DNA of 56,621 nucleotides from contig JAQSXJ010000025.1 in assembly GCA_029256725.1 (NCBI GenBank), forward strand, positions 1 through 56,621. Reading direction: 5' to 3'. This DNA is from Anaerocolumna sp. Its GTDB lineage: Bacteria > Bacillota > Clostridia > Lachnospirales > Lachnospiraceae. The notes beneath the pieces were generated by a model. It saw nothing but the letters and a program-made list of their open reading frames with translations. It was not told the DNA's origin and did not search any database. Positions 43,682 through 52,054 of the stretch are shown piece after piece. The number at the start of each line of letters is the position of its first letter. Position 1 is the first letter of the stretch. The position numbers and the translations under genes were made by a program.

Positions 43682-44104
43682 ATGAAGGAAACAGTATTAC
43701 TATTTAATATAACATCTAGAGAAAGCAGACTTAAAATAGGAAAGGCTCTACTGCCCATGAATATTACAGTAAAGGCTGTAACCAGGGAAGATCACAGCCA
43801 GTGCATCGGGTATCTTGCAGGAATGAAAGAAATGGGTACTACAAGCATAAACAAAGATAATAATTCTACAGAAGAATCTACCTTAGAAATAAATAATAAA
43901 TATAATGAACTAGCAGGAGAGATGATAGTGATGGCTGGACTTTCCGGTGCAAAAATGGAGCAGGTGTTACAGGCTTTAAGAAAAGCAGGGATATTAAAGA
44001 GTTGCTTAAAGGCAGTCCTTACAGATACTAACCGGTTCTGGAATGCCTTTAAGCTCTATGAAGAATTGAAAAACGAATATGATACAATGAATAAAAGTAA
44101 TTAA
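43682..44104 (+). CDS. DUF3783-type protein
   Basis: This 140-residue protein ends with the short domain I recall as DUF3783 (EMIVMAGLSGAKMEQVLQAL, then LKAVLTDTNRFWNAFKLYEE). The N-terminal half begins KETVLLFNITSRESRLKIGK and includes an Asn/Ser-rich linker (about residues 54-70). It is soluble with no enzyme motif visible; function is unknown. ATG 43682 is weakly supported by an AGAG upstream. Its stop codon overlaps that of the convergent glycosyltransferase pseudogene by 2 nt. Confidence 0.75.
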   Translation: MKETVLLFNITSRESRLKIGKALLPMNITVKAVTREDHSQCIGYLAGMKEMGTTSINKDNNSTEESTLEINNKYNELAGEMIVMAGLSGAKMEQVLQALRKAGILKSCLKAVLTDTNRFWNAFKLYEELKNEYDTMNKSN

Positions 44105-44744
44105 ATTTTTTTCTTCCTGAAAATATAGGATTTCTGTATCTTATACCCTAACATGAATAGCAGTACTTCTGTTATTACCTTGCTAAGAGTAAGCGGCAGA
44201 GATATCCCATAGGTAAGTAAACGTATGAGACAGTAGTTACATAGTAATATAAAGCCTGCCAGCAGATAGTATTTTATTAAGCTTTCGCTTATAGATACCT
44301 TACTTTTATCAAATACCAGCTTTTTATTACAGAAAAAATTGATAGCTGAACTTATCATTCTTGCTATTACTACAGAGAATAATAAATTATTTGTTAACTT
44401 CATGAAGAAGAAGAGCAGGATAAAGTCAATTGCGCCTGCCAGCAGGGAAGAGGTCAGGTATTTAAAAATAGGCAAATAGATGCGAAGGGAATCCTTTACA
44501 GGATGAAAATATGTACCTTCATTTCTATTTTCATAGATTGTTTCAATGGAAATACAACTGAGGACAATGTCGGAGGCCTTTGCCTCTAAGAGTTGGTTCA
44601 TTTCATACTCATATCGATTACCGTTAATCTGGGACAACCAGGGCAGAAGCTCCGAGGAGAAAGCTCGTAACCCGGTTGTGTATCTTTTAGATTCTGACCG
44701 GATATCAAGGTATACAAAAGGCTGGTAAGCCTATTACCGATCAT
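44101..44744 (-). pseudogene. Truncated, frameshifted glycosyltransferase-2/GtrA fusion
   Basis: On the minus strand, frame one from 44744 reads MIGNRLTSLLYTLISGQ and NLKDTQ, then near 44676 one base is missing (CCCGGTTGTG where CCCGGTTTGTG would keep frame) and the reading continues TGLRAFSSELLPW. Downstream come YEYEMNQLLEAKASD and HPVKDSLRIY, all typical of the C-terminal part of polyprenyl-phosphate glycosyltransferases. The last 120 residues form a four-helix GtrA-like membrane domain. The catalytic N-terminal 200 or so residues are absent; tandem repeats begin exactly where similarity ends. A TTG at 44637 opens the longest intact frame (178 residues), but it is a fragment. Confidence 0.8.
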
Positions 44745-44872
44745 AGGAGAAAACAATCATTCACACAAGAAAAAACAATCATTCACACAAGAAAAACAAT
44801 CATTCGCAGAAGAAGAACAATCATTCTCGAGGAGAAAACGATCATTCACAGAGGAGAAAACAATCATTTGCT
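44745..44872. repeat. Six-copy 21-22-bp tandem repeat
   Basis: The core (C)AATCAT or CGATCAT begins at 44754, 44776, 44797, 44818, 44839 and 44861, so spacing is 22, 21, 21, 21 and 22 bp. Consensus is roughly AACAATCATTCNCANNNGANAA. There are no spacers between units, so it is not CRISPR. Confidence 0.85.
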
Positions 44873-44911
44873 ACCGTAGAAAGATTAACTTTAACTAAAA
44901 ATTATAACAAC

Positions 44912-44975
44912 AGCAAAAGATACAAACATCAAAAGATACAACCAGCATAAAAGAAAACCAACATAAAAGGAAAAT
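44912..44975. repeat. Four-copy degenerate 16-bp tandem repeat
   Basis: Units AGCAAAAGATACAAAC, ATCAAAAGATACAACC, AGCATAAAAGAAAACC and AACATAAAAGGAAAAT follow each other exactly, just before the SD of the flavoprotein gene. Confidence 0.7.
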
Positions 44976-44987
44976 CAGGAGGCATGT

Positions 44988-45635
44988 ATGAAAGTAATAG
45001 CAATTAACGGGAGTCCAAGAAAGCACGGTAATACCACTGAAATGTTAAAAAGTGCATTGGAGGGAGCAAAGGAAAATGGTGCAAAGACCAAAATCTATAA
45101 CCTATATGATATGAAATTTACAGGCTGTGTAAGCTGTTTTGCCTGTAAGAAGAAAGGAAAAGACTGTAAAGGGCTCTGTGTAGTAAAAGACGATCTGAAA
45201 GATGTATTGGAAGAAATACTAAAATGTGATGCCTTACTAATCGGCTCTCCTATTTATTTTTCCGATGTAACAGGTGAAGTCAGATCCTTTTTGGAAAGGC
45301 TGCTTTTCCCTATTATCTCTTACAATAAAGAAGAGAGGGAGATATTAAAGGGTAGTATCCCATCGGCATTTATCTATACAATGAATGTGCCTTTGGAGCA
45401 ATATGAAAGTCTTGGCTACAAAGTGACAACAGAAAGAAATCAGAATATTATCAGCGGGCTTTTAAAAGCAGAATCCCAAATACTGGTATCCTGTAATACC
45501 TATCAATTCAAAGACTACGATAAATATAATGCCAGTCGCTTTTCGGTAGAAGAAAAAGAAAAGGTTAGAAAAGAGCAATTTCCATTGGATTTAAAAGCTG
45601 CATTTGAATTAGGTAAACTGCTGACTGCCAAATAG
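44988..45635 (+). CDS. Flavodoxin-like NADPH-dependent FMN reductase family protein
   Basis: This 215-residue protein has the flavodoxin-fold FMN-binding start IAINGSPRKHGNTTEML and ALLIGSPIYFSDVTGEVRSF near residue 80. Between them lies a Cys cluster GCVSCFACKKKGKDC and GLCVVKDDL, like iron-sulfur flavoproteins (Isf) and related reductases. It may reduce quinones, metals or other electron acceptors; the substrate is unknown. CAGGAGG upstream supports ATG 44988. Upstream it is bordered by two tandem-repeat arrays, downstream by the cyclophilin promoter. Confidence 0.85.
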   Translation: MKVIAINGSPRKHGNTTEMLKSALEGAKENGAKTKIYNLYDMKFTGCVSCFACKKKGKDCKGLCVVKDDLKDVLEEILKCDALLIGSPIYFSDVTGEVRSFLERLLFPIISYNKEEREILKGSIPSAFIYTMNVPLEQYESLGYKVTTERNQNIISGLLKAESQILVSCNTYQFKDYDKYNASRFSVEEKEKVRKEQFPLDLKAAFELGKLLTAK

Positions 45636-45657
45636 AATTCATACGACAATGTCCTGT

Positions 45658-45686
45658 TTGACGTTGATGATTTACTATGGTATCAT
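45658..45686 (+). promoter_or_regulatory. SigA-type promoter of the cyclophilin gene
   Basis: TTGACG (45658-45663) and TATCAT (45681-45686) have a 17-bp spacer with a TGG extended -10, about 180 bp before the gene. Confidence 0.65.
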
Positions 45687-45863
45687 AACTGTTTGAGCAG
45701 AGTAAAAGTAATAGAAAGAATGAAAACTGTATAAGTTATTTTGGTAAACTTTTTCCTCGGTACAACATACCAAATGAAAAAGTATCTTAAGTTTAGAAAC
45801 TGAGAATCAATTAACTTATAAAGATTTGTGTTGAAAAAAGAAGGAGAAAGGAATAAGTACTAT

Positions 45864-46589
45864 ATGAAGAAGAGTCAAATCACTATTTTAGTTGTTTTAA
45901 TCGTTATTATAGGAGCAGTAGCAGTCGGATTTGCTTTAAGAAAAGGAAATACAGCAGGAGGAGGCTCAGCTGTAACAGGTTATAAAGAACAGTTAGCTGA
46001 ACCCAAAAAAGGCGAGACAGTAGCTGAATTTGTAATAAAAGATTTTGGTTCCATTCATGTGAAGTTCTTTAATGAAGAAGCACCTAAGGCAGTGGAGAAT
46101 TTTATAACACATGCAAAAGACGGCTATTATAATGGTCTATCCTTTCATAGGGTAATAGATAATTTTATGATTCAAGGCGGGGATCCTACCGGAACCGGAA
46201 CAGCTGGTGAAAGTATCTGGGGAGAGGCCTTTGAAGATGAATTTTCAGACAACTTACAACCTTACCGTGGAGCTCTTTGTATGGCTAACAGCGGTGCCAA
46301 TACCAACGGAAGCCAGTTCTTTATCGTACAGGCAAAGGATACTTATGATGAAGCAACTTTAGCCTCCGTTACACAACAAATGGGTACTACTTATAATGAT
46401 GATGCCATTGAGGGTTATTCTAAGAATGGAGGAACTCCTTGGCTTTACCGTGCCCATACTGTTTTCGGACAAGTATACGAAGGACTTGATATTCTGGATG
46501 CAATTGCCGGAACAGCCACTGGTGAAAATGATAAACCTGTTTCAGATGTTATAATTGAAAAGATTATTGTATCTGAATATGGTAAATAA
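45864..46589 (+). CDS. Membrane-anchored cyclophilin-type peptidyl-prolyl isomerase
   Basis: This 241-residue protein has an N-terminal membrane anchor (ITILVVLIVIIGAVAVGFAL, residues 6-25; no lipobox) and an extracytoplasmic cyclophilin domain. Family motifs are FHRVIDNFMIQGGDP (about residue 95), RGALCMANSGANTNGSQFFI (about residue 134) and HTVFGQVYEGLDILD. It should catalyse cis-trans isomerisation of Xaa-Pro bonds of exported proteins. An insertion DTYDEATLASVTQQMG is present after QFFIVQAK, as in other Gram-positive secreted cyclophilins. ATG 45864 is preferred over TTG 45828 because GGAGAAAGG lies between them. A strong terminator follows. Confidence 0.9.
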   Translation: MKKSQITILVVLIVIIGAVAVGFALRKGNTAGGGSAVTGYKEQLAEPKKGETVAEFVIKDFGSIHVKFFNEEAPKAVENFITHAKDGYYNGLSFHRVIDNFMIQGGDPTGTGTAGESIWGEAFEDEFSDNLQPYRGALCMANSGANTNGSQFFIVQAKDTYDEATLASVTQQMGTTYNDDAIEGYSKNGGTPWLYRAHTVFGQVYEGLDILDAIAGTATGENDKPVSDVIIEKIIVSEYGK

Positions 46590-46617
46590 TATTAAAGAAG
46601 GCTGCCGGTTTTGAACT

Positions 46618-46668
46618 GACCTCCATAAGTTAGACCTAAAAATCTAACTTATGGGAGGTCACTTTTTT
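46618..46668 (+). terminator. Terminator after the cyclophilin gene, IS-end-like arms
   Basis: A 17-bp stem with one bulge (46618-46634 with 46643-46660) is followed by ACTTTTTT. The arms contain TGACCTCCATAAGTTAGA, similar in style to terminal repeats of IS3/IS150-family elements as I recall them. Confidence 0.8.
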
Positions 46669-46958
46669 ATGTAACTGGAAGTGGGTTCCTGGTAATAAGG
46701 CCTTGTGTTCTTATATAAAAGCCCTGCCGGATAGGAGGCAAATAACGTGCTTAAGAAGGAAAAGACATACTTTTTTCATAAATATCTGTTATAATAAAGC
46801 CACAAACAGCGGATAATCTGTCTTTGACGTAGTAATACATACACAGGTGGGAATGTAAGTACGGCAGAAAGAGGGTTTTAGTTAAAGGCAGATGAAAGAA
46901 TAATATAACAGTGATAAAAGAATAAAGCTTCCAGCTAATATTCAGAAGAGAGGTAACT
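46669..46958. other. Gap upstream of the two-component operon
   Basis: GGAGG at 46735-46739 is followed by a 15-codon frame from GTG 46747 that I do not credit as a gene. TATAAT-like GTTATAATAA near 46788 lacks a good -35. Nothing else is supported. Confidence 0.35.
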
Positions 46959-47633
46959 ATGGATAAGTTAAAAGTTTTGGTAGTTGACGATGAAAGCAGA
47001 ATGCGAAAACTTGTAAAGGACTTCTTGAGCAAGAAAAATTATGAGGTACATGAAGCGGAAAATGGTGAACAGGCGGTTGATATGTTCTTTAATATTAAGG
47101 ACATTTCTTTGATTATACTGGATGTCATGATGCCAAAAATGGATGGCTGGCAGGTATGTCGGGAAATCAGACAGTATTCCCAGGTACCTATTATAATGCT
47201 TACAGCAAAGAGCGATGAGAAGGACGAGTTATTAGGCTTCGAGCTTGGTGTTGATGAATATATCTCAAAGCCCTTCAGTCCCAAAATACTGGTGGCAAGA
47301 GTAGAGGCTATCCTTAGAAGAACCAATGCCATAGAAGAAGGAATCGTGGAAATTGGAGGTATAGTACTTGATAAAGCTGCCCATATGGTGAAGATAGATG
47401 ACGAAGCAATTGATTTAAGTTTTAAAGAATTTGAACTTTTGACTTATTTTATTACCAATCAGGGCGTAGCATTATCCAGAGAGAGAATACTGAATAATGT
47501 ATGGAATTATGATTATTTTGGAGATGCCAGAACCATTGATACCCATGTTAAGAAACTGAGAAGTAAAATGGGTGAAAAAGGTGACTATATAAAGACTATC
47601 TGGGGAATGGGTTATAAATTTGAAATCGATTAA
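46959..47633 (+). CDS. OmpR-family response regulator
   Basis: This 224-residue regulator has a receiver domain (residues 1-118) with acidic pocket D10/D11, phosphoacceptor D55 in LILDVMMPKMDGW and Lys in ISKPFSPK, then a winged-helix DNA-binding domain (about residues 130-222) with LSFKEFELLTYF, RTIDTHVKKLRSKMG and WGMGYKFE. GAGAGG upstream supports ATG 46959. The sensor kinase follows after 46 bp and is its probable partner. Targets are not evident from the sequence, though a lipoprotein and PH-domain gene lie just downstream. Confidence 0.93.
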   Translation: MDKLKVLVVDDESRMRKLVKDFLSKKNYEVHEAENGEQAVDMFFNIKDISLIILDVMMPKMDGWQVCREIRQYSQVPIIMLTAKSDEKDELLGFELGVDEYISKPFSPKILVARVEAILRRTNAIEEGIVEIGGIVLDKAAHMVKIDDEAIDLSFKEFELLTYFITNQGVALSRERILNNVWNYDYFGDARTIDTHVKKLRSKMGEKGDYIKTIWGMGYKFEID

Positions 47634-47679
47634 CCATAATAGCTTTGATATTAATTTAAAAGACTGGAATGATTAGTTT

Positions 47680-49209
47680 ATGAAACAAAAAATTACGAAA
47701 TCCCTGAATATGAAATCTATCAGGATTAAACTTACCCTGACTCTTGCAATTCTGATCACAGCTACAATTGGAATACTATGGGTACTAAATAGATCCTTTT
47801 TACAGGAATACTATATAAACAGTAAGGTTGCCAGCCTTGGAAAAACATATAAGGACATAAAAGCTGTTTATGAAACCATTGATACGAATAATTTAACTGC
47901 CGATGATAATCTTAAAATGGAAAAGGTTACAGAGTACAGCAATATAAATGTGTTTGTTATAAATACAGAAACATATATATGGTATGAAAATAAGGAGTGG
48001 TATTCCGCTAAAAATGCATCCCTTGCTAACAAAGAAAGGTATGGCCAGTTAATGGCAAAAGTTTATTCCATATTAATGACGGATAATGATGTTGTTAAGG
48101 ATATGGGGGAATATTTTGTTTTTAAAGAGTATAATGCAAGGGTCAACACTAATTATTTAAAACTTCTTGGCCATACGGAAGGTCAGACCTTTATATATAT
48201 TGAAACTAATTTGGAGACCATGAGAGAAAGTGTGACGGTTGCCAATCAATTCCTTGCTTATGTCGGAGTAATTGCAGTAATTATATCAATTCTTGTAATG
48301 CTTTGGATAAGCAAGAAGTTCACCGGTCCAATTCTTCAACTGGCAGGAATTGCAAAAAAGATGAGTGACTTAGACTTTGATGTTAAGTATGTGGTTGACT
48401 CAGAAGATGAATTAGGTGAATTAGGGGGCAGTATTAATGTATTATCGGAGAAGCTGGAAAGTACGATTTCAGAACTAAAGAGTGCCAATAATGAGCTGCT
48501 TTCTGATATACAGAACAAAGTTCAGATAGATGAGATGCGAAAAGATTTCTTATCCAATGTAACTCATGAATTAAAGACACCAATTGCTTTGATACAGGGA
48601 TATGCAGAAGGGCTTAAAGACAATATCAGTGAAGATCAGGAAAGTAAGGATTTCTATTGCGAGGTTATCATTGATGAAGCACAGAAGATGAATAGTATGG
48701 TAAAGAAGCTGTTATCGTTAAATCAGATTGAATTTGGTAATAACCAGCCAAATATTGAACGTTTTGATCTGACAGCCCTGGTTAATTCGGTAATTCATTC
48801 TACAGAAATACTGTTGGAACAGAAAAAAACCACGATACATTTTGAAGAGGCGGAGCCTTTATATGTATGGGCTGACGAATACATGATAGAAGAAGTGCTT
48901 ACTAATTACATCAGTAATGCCTTGAATCATGTTGATGGGCCAAGGATAATCGAAGTTAAGTTCATTCAAATGGGAGAGGTTGTAAGAGTAGCTGTCTTTA
49001 ATACCGGAACTCCAATACCGGAAGAGGATCTTGAAAATATCTGGATCAAGTTTTATAAGGTGGATAAAGCCAGAACCAGGGAGTACGGCGGCAGTGGCAT
49101 CGGACTGTCCATAGTAAAAGCTATTATGGATTCCCATAACAGAAAATGCGGTGCGATCAATCATGAAAACGGCGTAGAATTCTGGTTTGAACTGGATACA
49201 AATGTGTAA
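47680..49209 (+). CDS. Sensor histidine kinase
   Basis: This 509-residue membrane kinase has two membrane helices (about residues 17-35 and 188-210) around an extracytoplasmic sensor domain of about 150 residues, then a HAMP domain, and a HisKA domain with phosphoacceptor His296 in SNVTHELKTPIALIQGY. The C-terminal ATPase domain has the N box (NYISNALNHVDG), and GGSGIGLSIVKAI G-box motif. It forms an operon with the OmpR-type regulator upstream. The SD before ATG 47680 is weak, suggesting coupled or low-level translation. Signal unknown. Confidence 0.93.
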   Translation: MKQKITKSLNMKSIRIKLTLTLAILITATIGILWVLNRSFLQEYYINSKVASLGKTYKDIKAVYETIDTNNLTADDNLKMEKVTEYSNINVFVINTETYIWYENKEWYSAKNASLANKERYGQLMAKVYSILMTDNDVVKDMGEYFVFKEYNARVNTNYLKLLGHTEGQTFIYIETNLETMRESVTVANQFLAYVGVIAVIISILVMLWISKKFTGPILQLAGIAKKMSDLDFDVKYVVDSEDELGELGGSINVLSEKLESTISELKSANNELLSDIQNKVQIDEMRKDFLSNVTHELKTPIALIQGYAEGLKDNISEDQESKDFYCEVIIDEAQKMNSMVKKLLSLNQIEFGNNQPNIERFDLTALVNSVIHSTEILLEQKKTTIHFEEAEPLYVWADEYMIEEVLTNYISNALNHVDGPRIIEVKFIQMGEVVRVAVFNTGTPIPEEDLENIWIKFYKVDKARTREYGGSGIGLSIVKAIMDSHNRKCGAINHENGVEFWFELDTNV

Positions 49210-49253
49210 TAGGGACTTTCGTCACAAAAAAGCAAGAGTTTTTAATTTTGGCA

Positions 49254-49282
49254 TTGCCCATTTTTGTAAATAGTGGTATTAT
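49254..49282 (+). promoter_or_regulatory. Promoter of the leader-repeat lipoprotein gene
   Basis: TTGCCC (49254-49259) and TATTAT (49277-49282) have a 17-bp spacer and a TGG extended -10. Transcription starting near 49289 would place the 54-bp leader element (49328-49381) in the 5' UTR. Confidence 0.65.
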
Positions 49283-49327
49283 ATATTCACATATACTTAC
49301 TACGGAGGATGAAGAGTGAAAGAAATG

Positions 49328-49381
49328 ACTTTCACTCCCCCTGATTTTATACGCGTGCTAAAGCACGCAGATGGGAGCCAA
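49328..49381 (+). promoter_or_regulatory. 54-bp leader repeat, copy 2
   Basis: This matches 34643-34696 at 51 of 54 positions. The stem GCGTGC/GCACGC (49353-49358 with 49363-49368, loop TAAA) abuts AGATGGGAG (49369-49377), and ATG follows at 49384. It lies downstream of a promoter, so it should act as RNA. Confidence 0.78.
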
Positions 49382-49383
49382 AG

Positions 49384-50133
49384 ATGAAAAAACCACTTTT
49401 AATACTTACATTGTTTTGTGGAATGATGTTTACGGGCTGTGCGAAAATGACTGATTTATCAGATCAGCAAAGTGATGTTATTGCGGAATATATGGCGGGT
49501 TCCGTGTTAAGATATACAGATAATTATAAGGAAGCGCTGGTTTATCCGGAAGATTCGAAAGATGAACAAAACAATGGAACTGTTATAAAGGAAAGCAATG
49601 ATACGAAAGAAGAAAGTACAGCAAATACTGCCACAGACAAGCAGGAAACAAATAAAGGTGCTGTTACAACCAGTAGCACAGGTACTAAAGATACCAAAAC
49701 TGAAAAAAGCGATTTAGATTATCAGGAGTTTTATAAAATTATCAGTGATAATAAATACCAGATTAAGTATAACGACTTCAAACTGCAATCAAGTTATGCG
49801 CAGAGAGACGCGTATTTTACCCTAACACCGACTTCAGGCAATAAACTGCTTGCTGTAAACTTTAAGGTATCGAATAAATCTAAGAGTTCAGTCAAAGTCA
49901 ATCTGGATAAGATACATATTGTTTATAAGCTGAGTACGAAGGACGGAAAGTCTTATTCACCAATGGTAACTTTACTGGATACAGATATGAAATATTTGAA
50001 TTTCACTCTGAAAAGCGGTAATTCCGATGATGCTGTTTTGATATTTGATGTGCCTGAGAATTTGAAAACCGACGGACTCACTCTAAGTATTTCACTTAAT
50101 GGGCAAAAAGCAATTTTAGATTTGAACGAATAA
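49384..50133 (+). CDS. Lipoprotein with Ser/Thr-rich linker, DUF4352-like end
   Basis: This 249-residue protein has a lipoprotein signal (LLILTLFCGMMFTGC, lipobox Cys19), an acidic Asn/Thr/Lys-rich linker (about residues 55-115) and a C-terminal beta-sandwich-like domain (KLLAVNFKVSNKSKSSVKVN, then DAVLIFDVPENLKTDGLTLS) resembling DUF4352/telokin-like extracellular domains. It should be anchored on the outer face of the membrane. The start is well defined by the leader repeat just upstream. It is followed closely by a PH-domain gene and lies 175 bp after the sensor kinase. Function unknown. Confidence 0.8.
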   Translation: MKKPLLILTLFCGMMFTGCAKMTDLSDQQSDVIAEYMAGSVLRYTDNYKEALVYPEDSKDEQNNGTVIKESNDTKEESTANTATDKQETNKGAVTTSSTGTKDTKTEKSDLDYQEFYKIISDNKYQIKYNDFKLQSSYAQRDAYFTLTPTSGNKLLAVNFKVSNKSKSSVKVNLDKIHIVYKLSTKDGKSYSPMVTLLDTDMKYLNFTLKSGNSDDAVLIFDVPENLKTDGLTLSISLNGQKAILDLNE

Positions 50134-50157
50134 TGAAATCCTTAAAGGAGCAAAGCA

Positions 50158-50496
50158 ATGATTTATACAGAAAAGAAGCGTTCGAAATTATTCGGACTTC
50201 CTTTATCCTTTACCTCTTATACAATCACTGATGACAAGATAACTATAACAAGTGGATTTTTAAACATTACAGTTGACGACGCATTTATGTATAAGGTCCA
50301 GGACGTAAAACTCACAAAAAGTTTTTGGGAAAGAATCTATGGTCTTGGCTCCCTTACATGTTACACAGGCGACACCACACATCCTGAACTTAAGATCCTG
50401 CATATTAAGAGAACTTCAGAGATTAAGGATTTTCTTTTAACTGCATCTGAAGAAGCCAGACGGAAAAGAAGAGCTTTACACACAATGGAAATATAA
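50158..50496 (+). CDS. Bacterial PH-domain protein
   Basis: This 112-residue protein resembles a single bacterial pleckstrin-homology (bPH_2/YdbS-like) domain: SFTSYTITDDKITITSGFLN, then YKVQDVKLTKSFWERIYGLG with the Trp-rich turn, and LTCYTGDTTHPELKILHIK. It lacks the membrane helices usual in YdbS proteins, so it may be a soluble member. AAAGGAG precedes ATG 50158. It is 24 bp downstream of the lipoprotein gene and ends at a terminator, so the two form an operon. Confidence 0.8.
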   Translation: MIYTEKKRSKLFGLPLSFTSYTITDDKITITSGFLNITVDDAFMYKVQDVKLTKSFWERIYGLGSLTCYTGDTTHPELKILHIKRTSEIKDFLLTASEEARRKRRALHTMEI

Positions 50497-50525
50497 TTCT
50501 TAATAAAGACATTAAGAGATAAATA

Positions 50526-50555
50526 AAGGACGAGCTGACAATATAGCTTGTCCTT
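50526..50555 (+). terminator. Terminator after the PH-domain gene
   Basis: AAGGACGAGCT (50526-50536) pairs with AGCTTGTCCTT (50545-50555) with one G-U pair and an 8-nt loop. The T-tract is short. Confidence 0.6.
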
Positions 50556-50710
50556 ATCTAATGTGCAGATTTATATTTCTGATATAAAAAATATATCACA
50601 TATCACTTTACTAAATACAATATAAAGTGAATGTGTTAGTAGAGAATGACTATAATAAAGTTAAATTGCAAACATTTTTATTAAGTGAAAGAACGGAGCT
50701 TCTAAATATC

Positions 50711-51487
50711 ATGAATTATAAATTATTAGCGGATACTGCCATGCTGGCAGGTGAGATAATGTTAGTAAGCGGAGCGGAGACCTATAGAGTGGAAGATACG
50801 ATGAGCAGGATTTTAAAGATATCAGGGCTTGAGAGAACAGAGGCCTTTGTTACACCTACAGGTATCTTTTTATGTCTTGACGATACAGGAATCGATGGAA
50901 TCAGTCTTGTGAAAAGAGTGGACAATCGTGTAACCAATATATCCTATATCTTTGAAACAAATAATGTATCCAGAAACCTTTGTTCCGGTGTAATGTCTGT
51001 AGAAGAAGCTTATCTGGAACTTAAAAGCATAAAGACAAGAAATCAATACAGCAATTATCTGATTTATCCATGTACCATAGTGGGTTCCTCAGCTTTTACT
51101 ATTTTGCTTGGAGGTGACTTACTTAACAGCGTCATAGCAGGGTTAAATGGAGGCTTTATTGTTCTGGTCACCATATTGACCATGAAACTTAAAATAAACA
51201 CGTTTATAAAGAATCTGACGGCGTCTGTGCTTATTGCACTAAACAGTATGCTATTTCTTCACTATCTGAGCGGAGCAATTCAATTAGATGCACTTATTGG
51301 CGGCTCCATTATGCCCTTGCTTCCGGGTGTAGCAATCACCAATGCTATCAGGGATACACTTCAAGGGGATTATATGTCAGGGGGAGCAAGAGCCATTGAA
51401 TCCTTTGTATTAGCTGCTTCCAGTGCTGTCGGAATCGGTATCGGTATTGCATTATATTCAGTACTGGCAGGGGGTATAAACCTATGA
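50711..51487 (+). CDS. ThrE-type exporter, N-terminal-half protein
   Basis: This 258-residue protein resembles the ThrE/DUF1212 half of threonine/serine exporters. It has the conserved soluble start LAGEIMLVSGAETYRVEDTM (about residues 12-31) and TPTGIFLCLDD, followed by four or five membrane helices (for example SSAFTILLGGDLLNSVIAGL) with MPLLPGVAITNAIRDTLQGD. ATG 50711 is preferred over 50627 because ACGGAG lies just upstream and the residues match the family. The stop overlaps the partner gene start (ATGA), so both halves are probably made as a complex. Substrate is inferred. Confidence 0.87.
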   Translation: MNYKLLADTAMLAGEIMLVSGAETYRVEDTMSRILKISGLERTEAFVTPTGIFLCLDDTGIDGISLVKRVDNRVTNISYIFETNNVSRNLCSGVMSVEEAYLELKSIKTRNQYSNYLIYPCTIVGSSAFTILLGGDLLNSVIAGLNGGFIVLVTILTMKLKINTFIKNLTASVLIALNSMLFLHYLSGAIQLDALIGGSIMPLLPGVAITNAIRDTLQGDYMSGGARAIESFVLAASSAVGIGIGIALYSVLAGGINL

Positions 51488-51909
51488 TGTTCATTCAGGT
51501 AGTAGGTGCTTTTATAGCGGTTGTAGCTTTTGCTGTAATAATAGGTGTTCCAAGAAAATTCCTGGGCTTTGCAGGGCTTGTAGGGGCTGTTGGCTGGTTC
51601 GTTTATCTTATACTGGAACCAACAGGTCTAACGGTAGTGGGCAGGATGTTTTTTGCTGCACTTATGGTTGCCCTCATTTCTCATAGCTTTGCCAGACTTA
51701 TGAAGACTCCGGTAACTTTATTCCTGATTGCAGGAATTCTTCCTTTGGTTCCGGGAGTTGGTATGTACCGTATTGTATATAACCTGATTACCAATAACAA
51801 TACGGAAGCCGGGCACTATATGAATGAAACAATTCAGATAGCGGGAATGATTGCTTTGGCAATCTTTATTATGGACACTATCTTTCGGATCTTTCAGAAG
51901 AATAAATAG
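51484..51909 (+). CDS. ThrE-type exporter, small membrane partner
   Basis: This 141-residue membrane protein is the ThrE_2-like half of a split threonine/serine exporter. It has four or five membrane helices, including VVGAFIAVVAFAVIIGVP and LFLIAGILPLVPGVGMYRIV, the latter being the conserved pore-region motif also present in its partner (MPLLPGVAITN). The ATG overlaps the upstream stop by 4 nt. In single-chain ThrE proteins the same two parts are fused, supporting a shared function. Transported amino acid is inferred from family. Confidence 0.87.
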   Translation: MMFIQVVGAFIAVVAFAVIIGVPRKFLGFAGLVGAVGWFVYLILEPTGLTVVGRMFFAALMVALISHSFARLMKTPVTLFLIAGILPLVPGVGMYRIVYNLITNNNTEAGHYMNETIQIAGMIALAIFIMDTIFRIFQKNK

Positions 51910-52054
51910 AAGAACCGTAGTTACTATTCACAAGCCACTAACGAACCTTACAATCAAACGTGCACTGGAAATCAATTAATCCTTGCAATCACAGGGGAAA
52001 GTCGATAGAATAGTTATTGTAGGAGTGTAATAGAGATTAGCAGGAGTACAGCAA

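Noticed and set aside
44754..44872. CRISPR-like array
   Set aside because: Units are directly adjacent with no unique spacers, and no cas genes are in the window.
46747..46794. 15-codon frame with GGAGG upstream of the two-component operon
   Set aside because: Too short, no promoter pair, and no similarity to any peptide I know.
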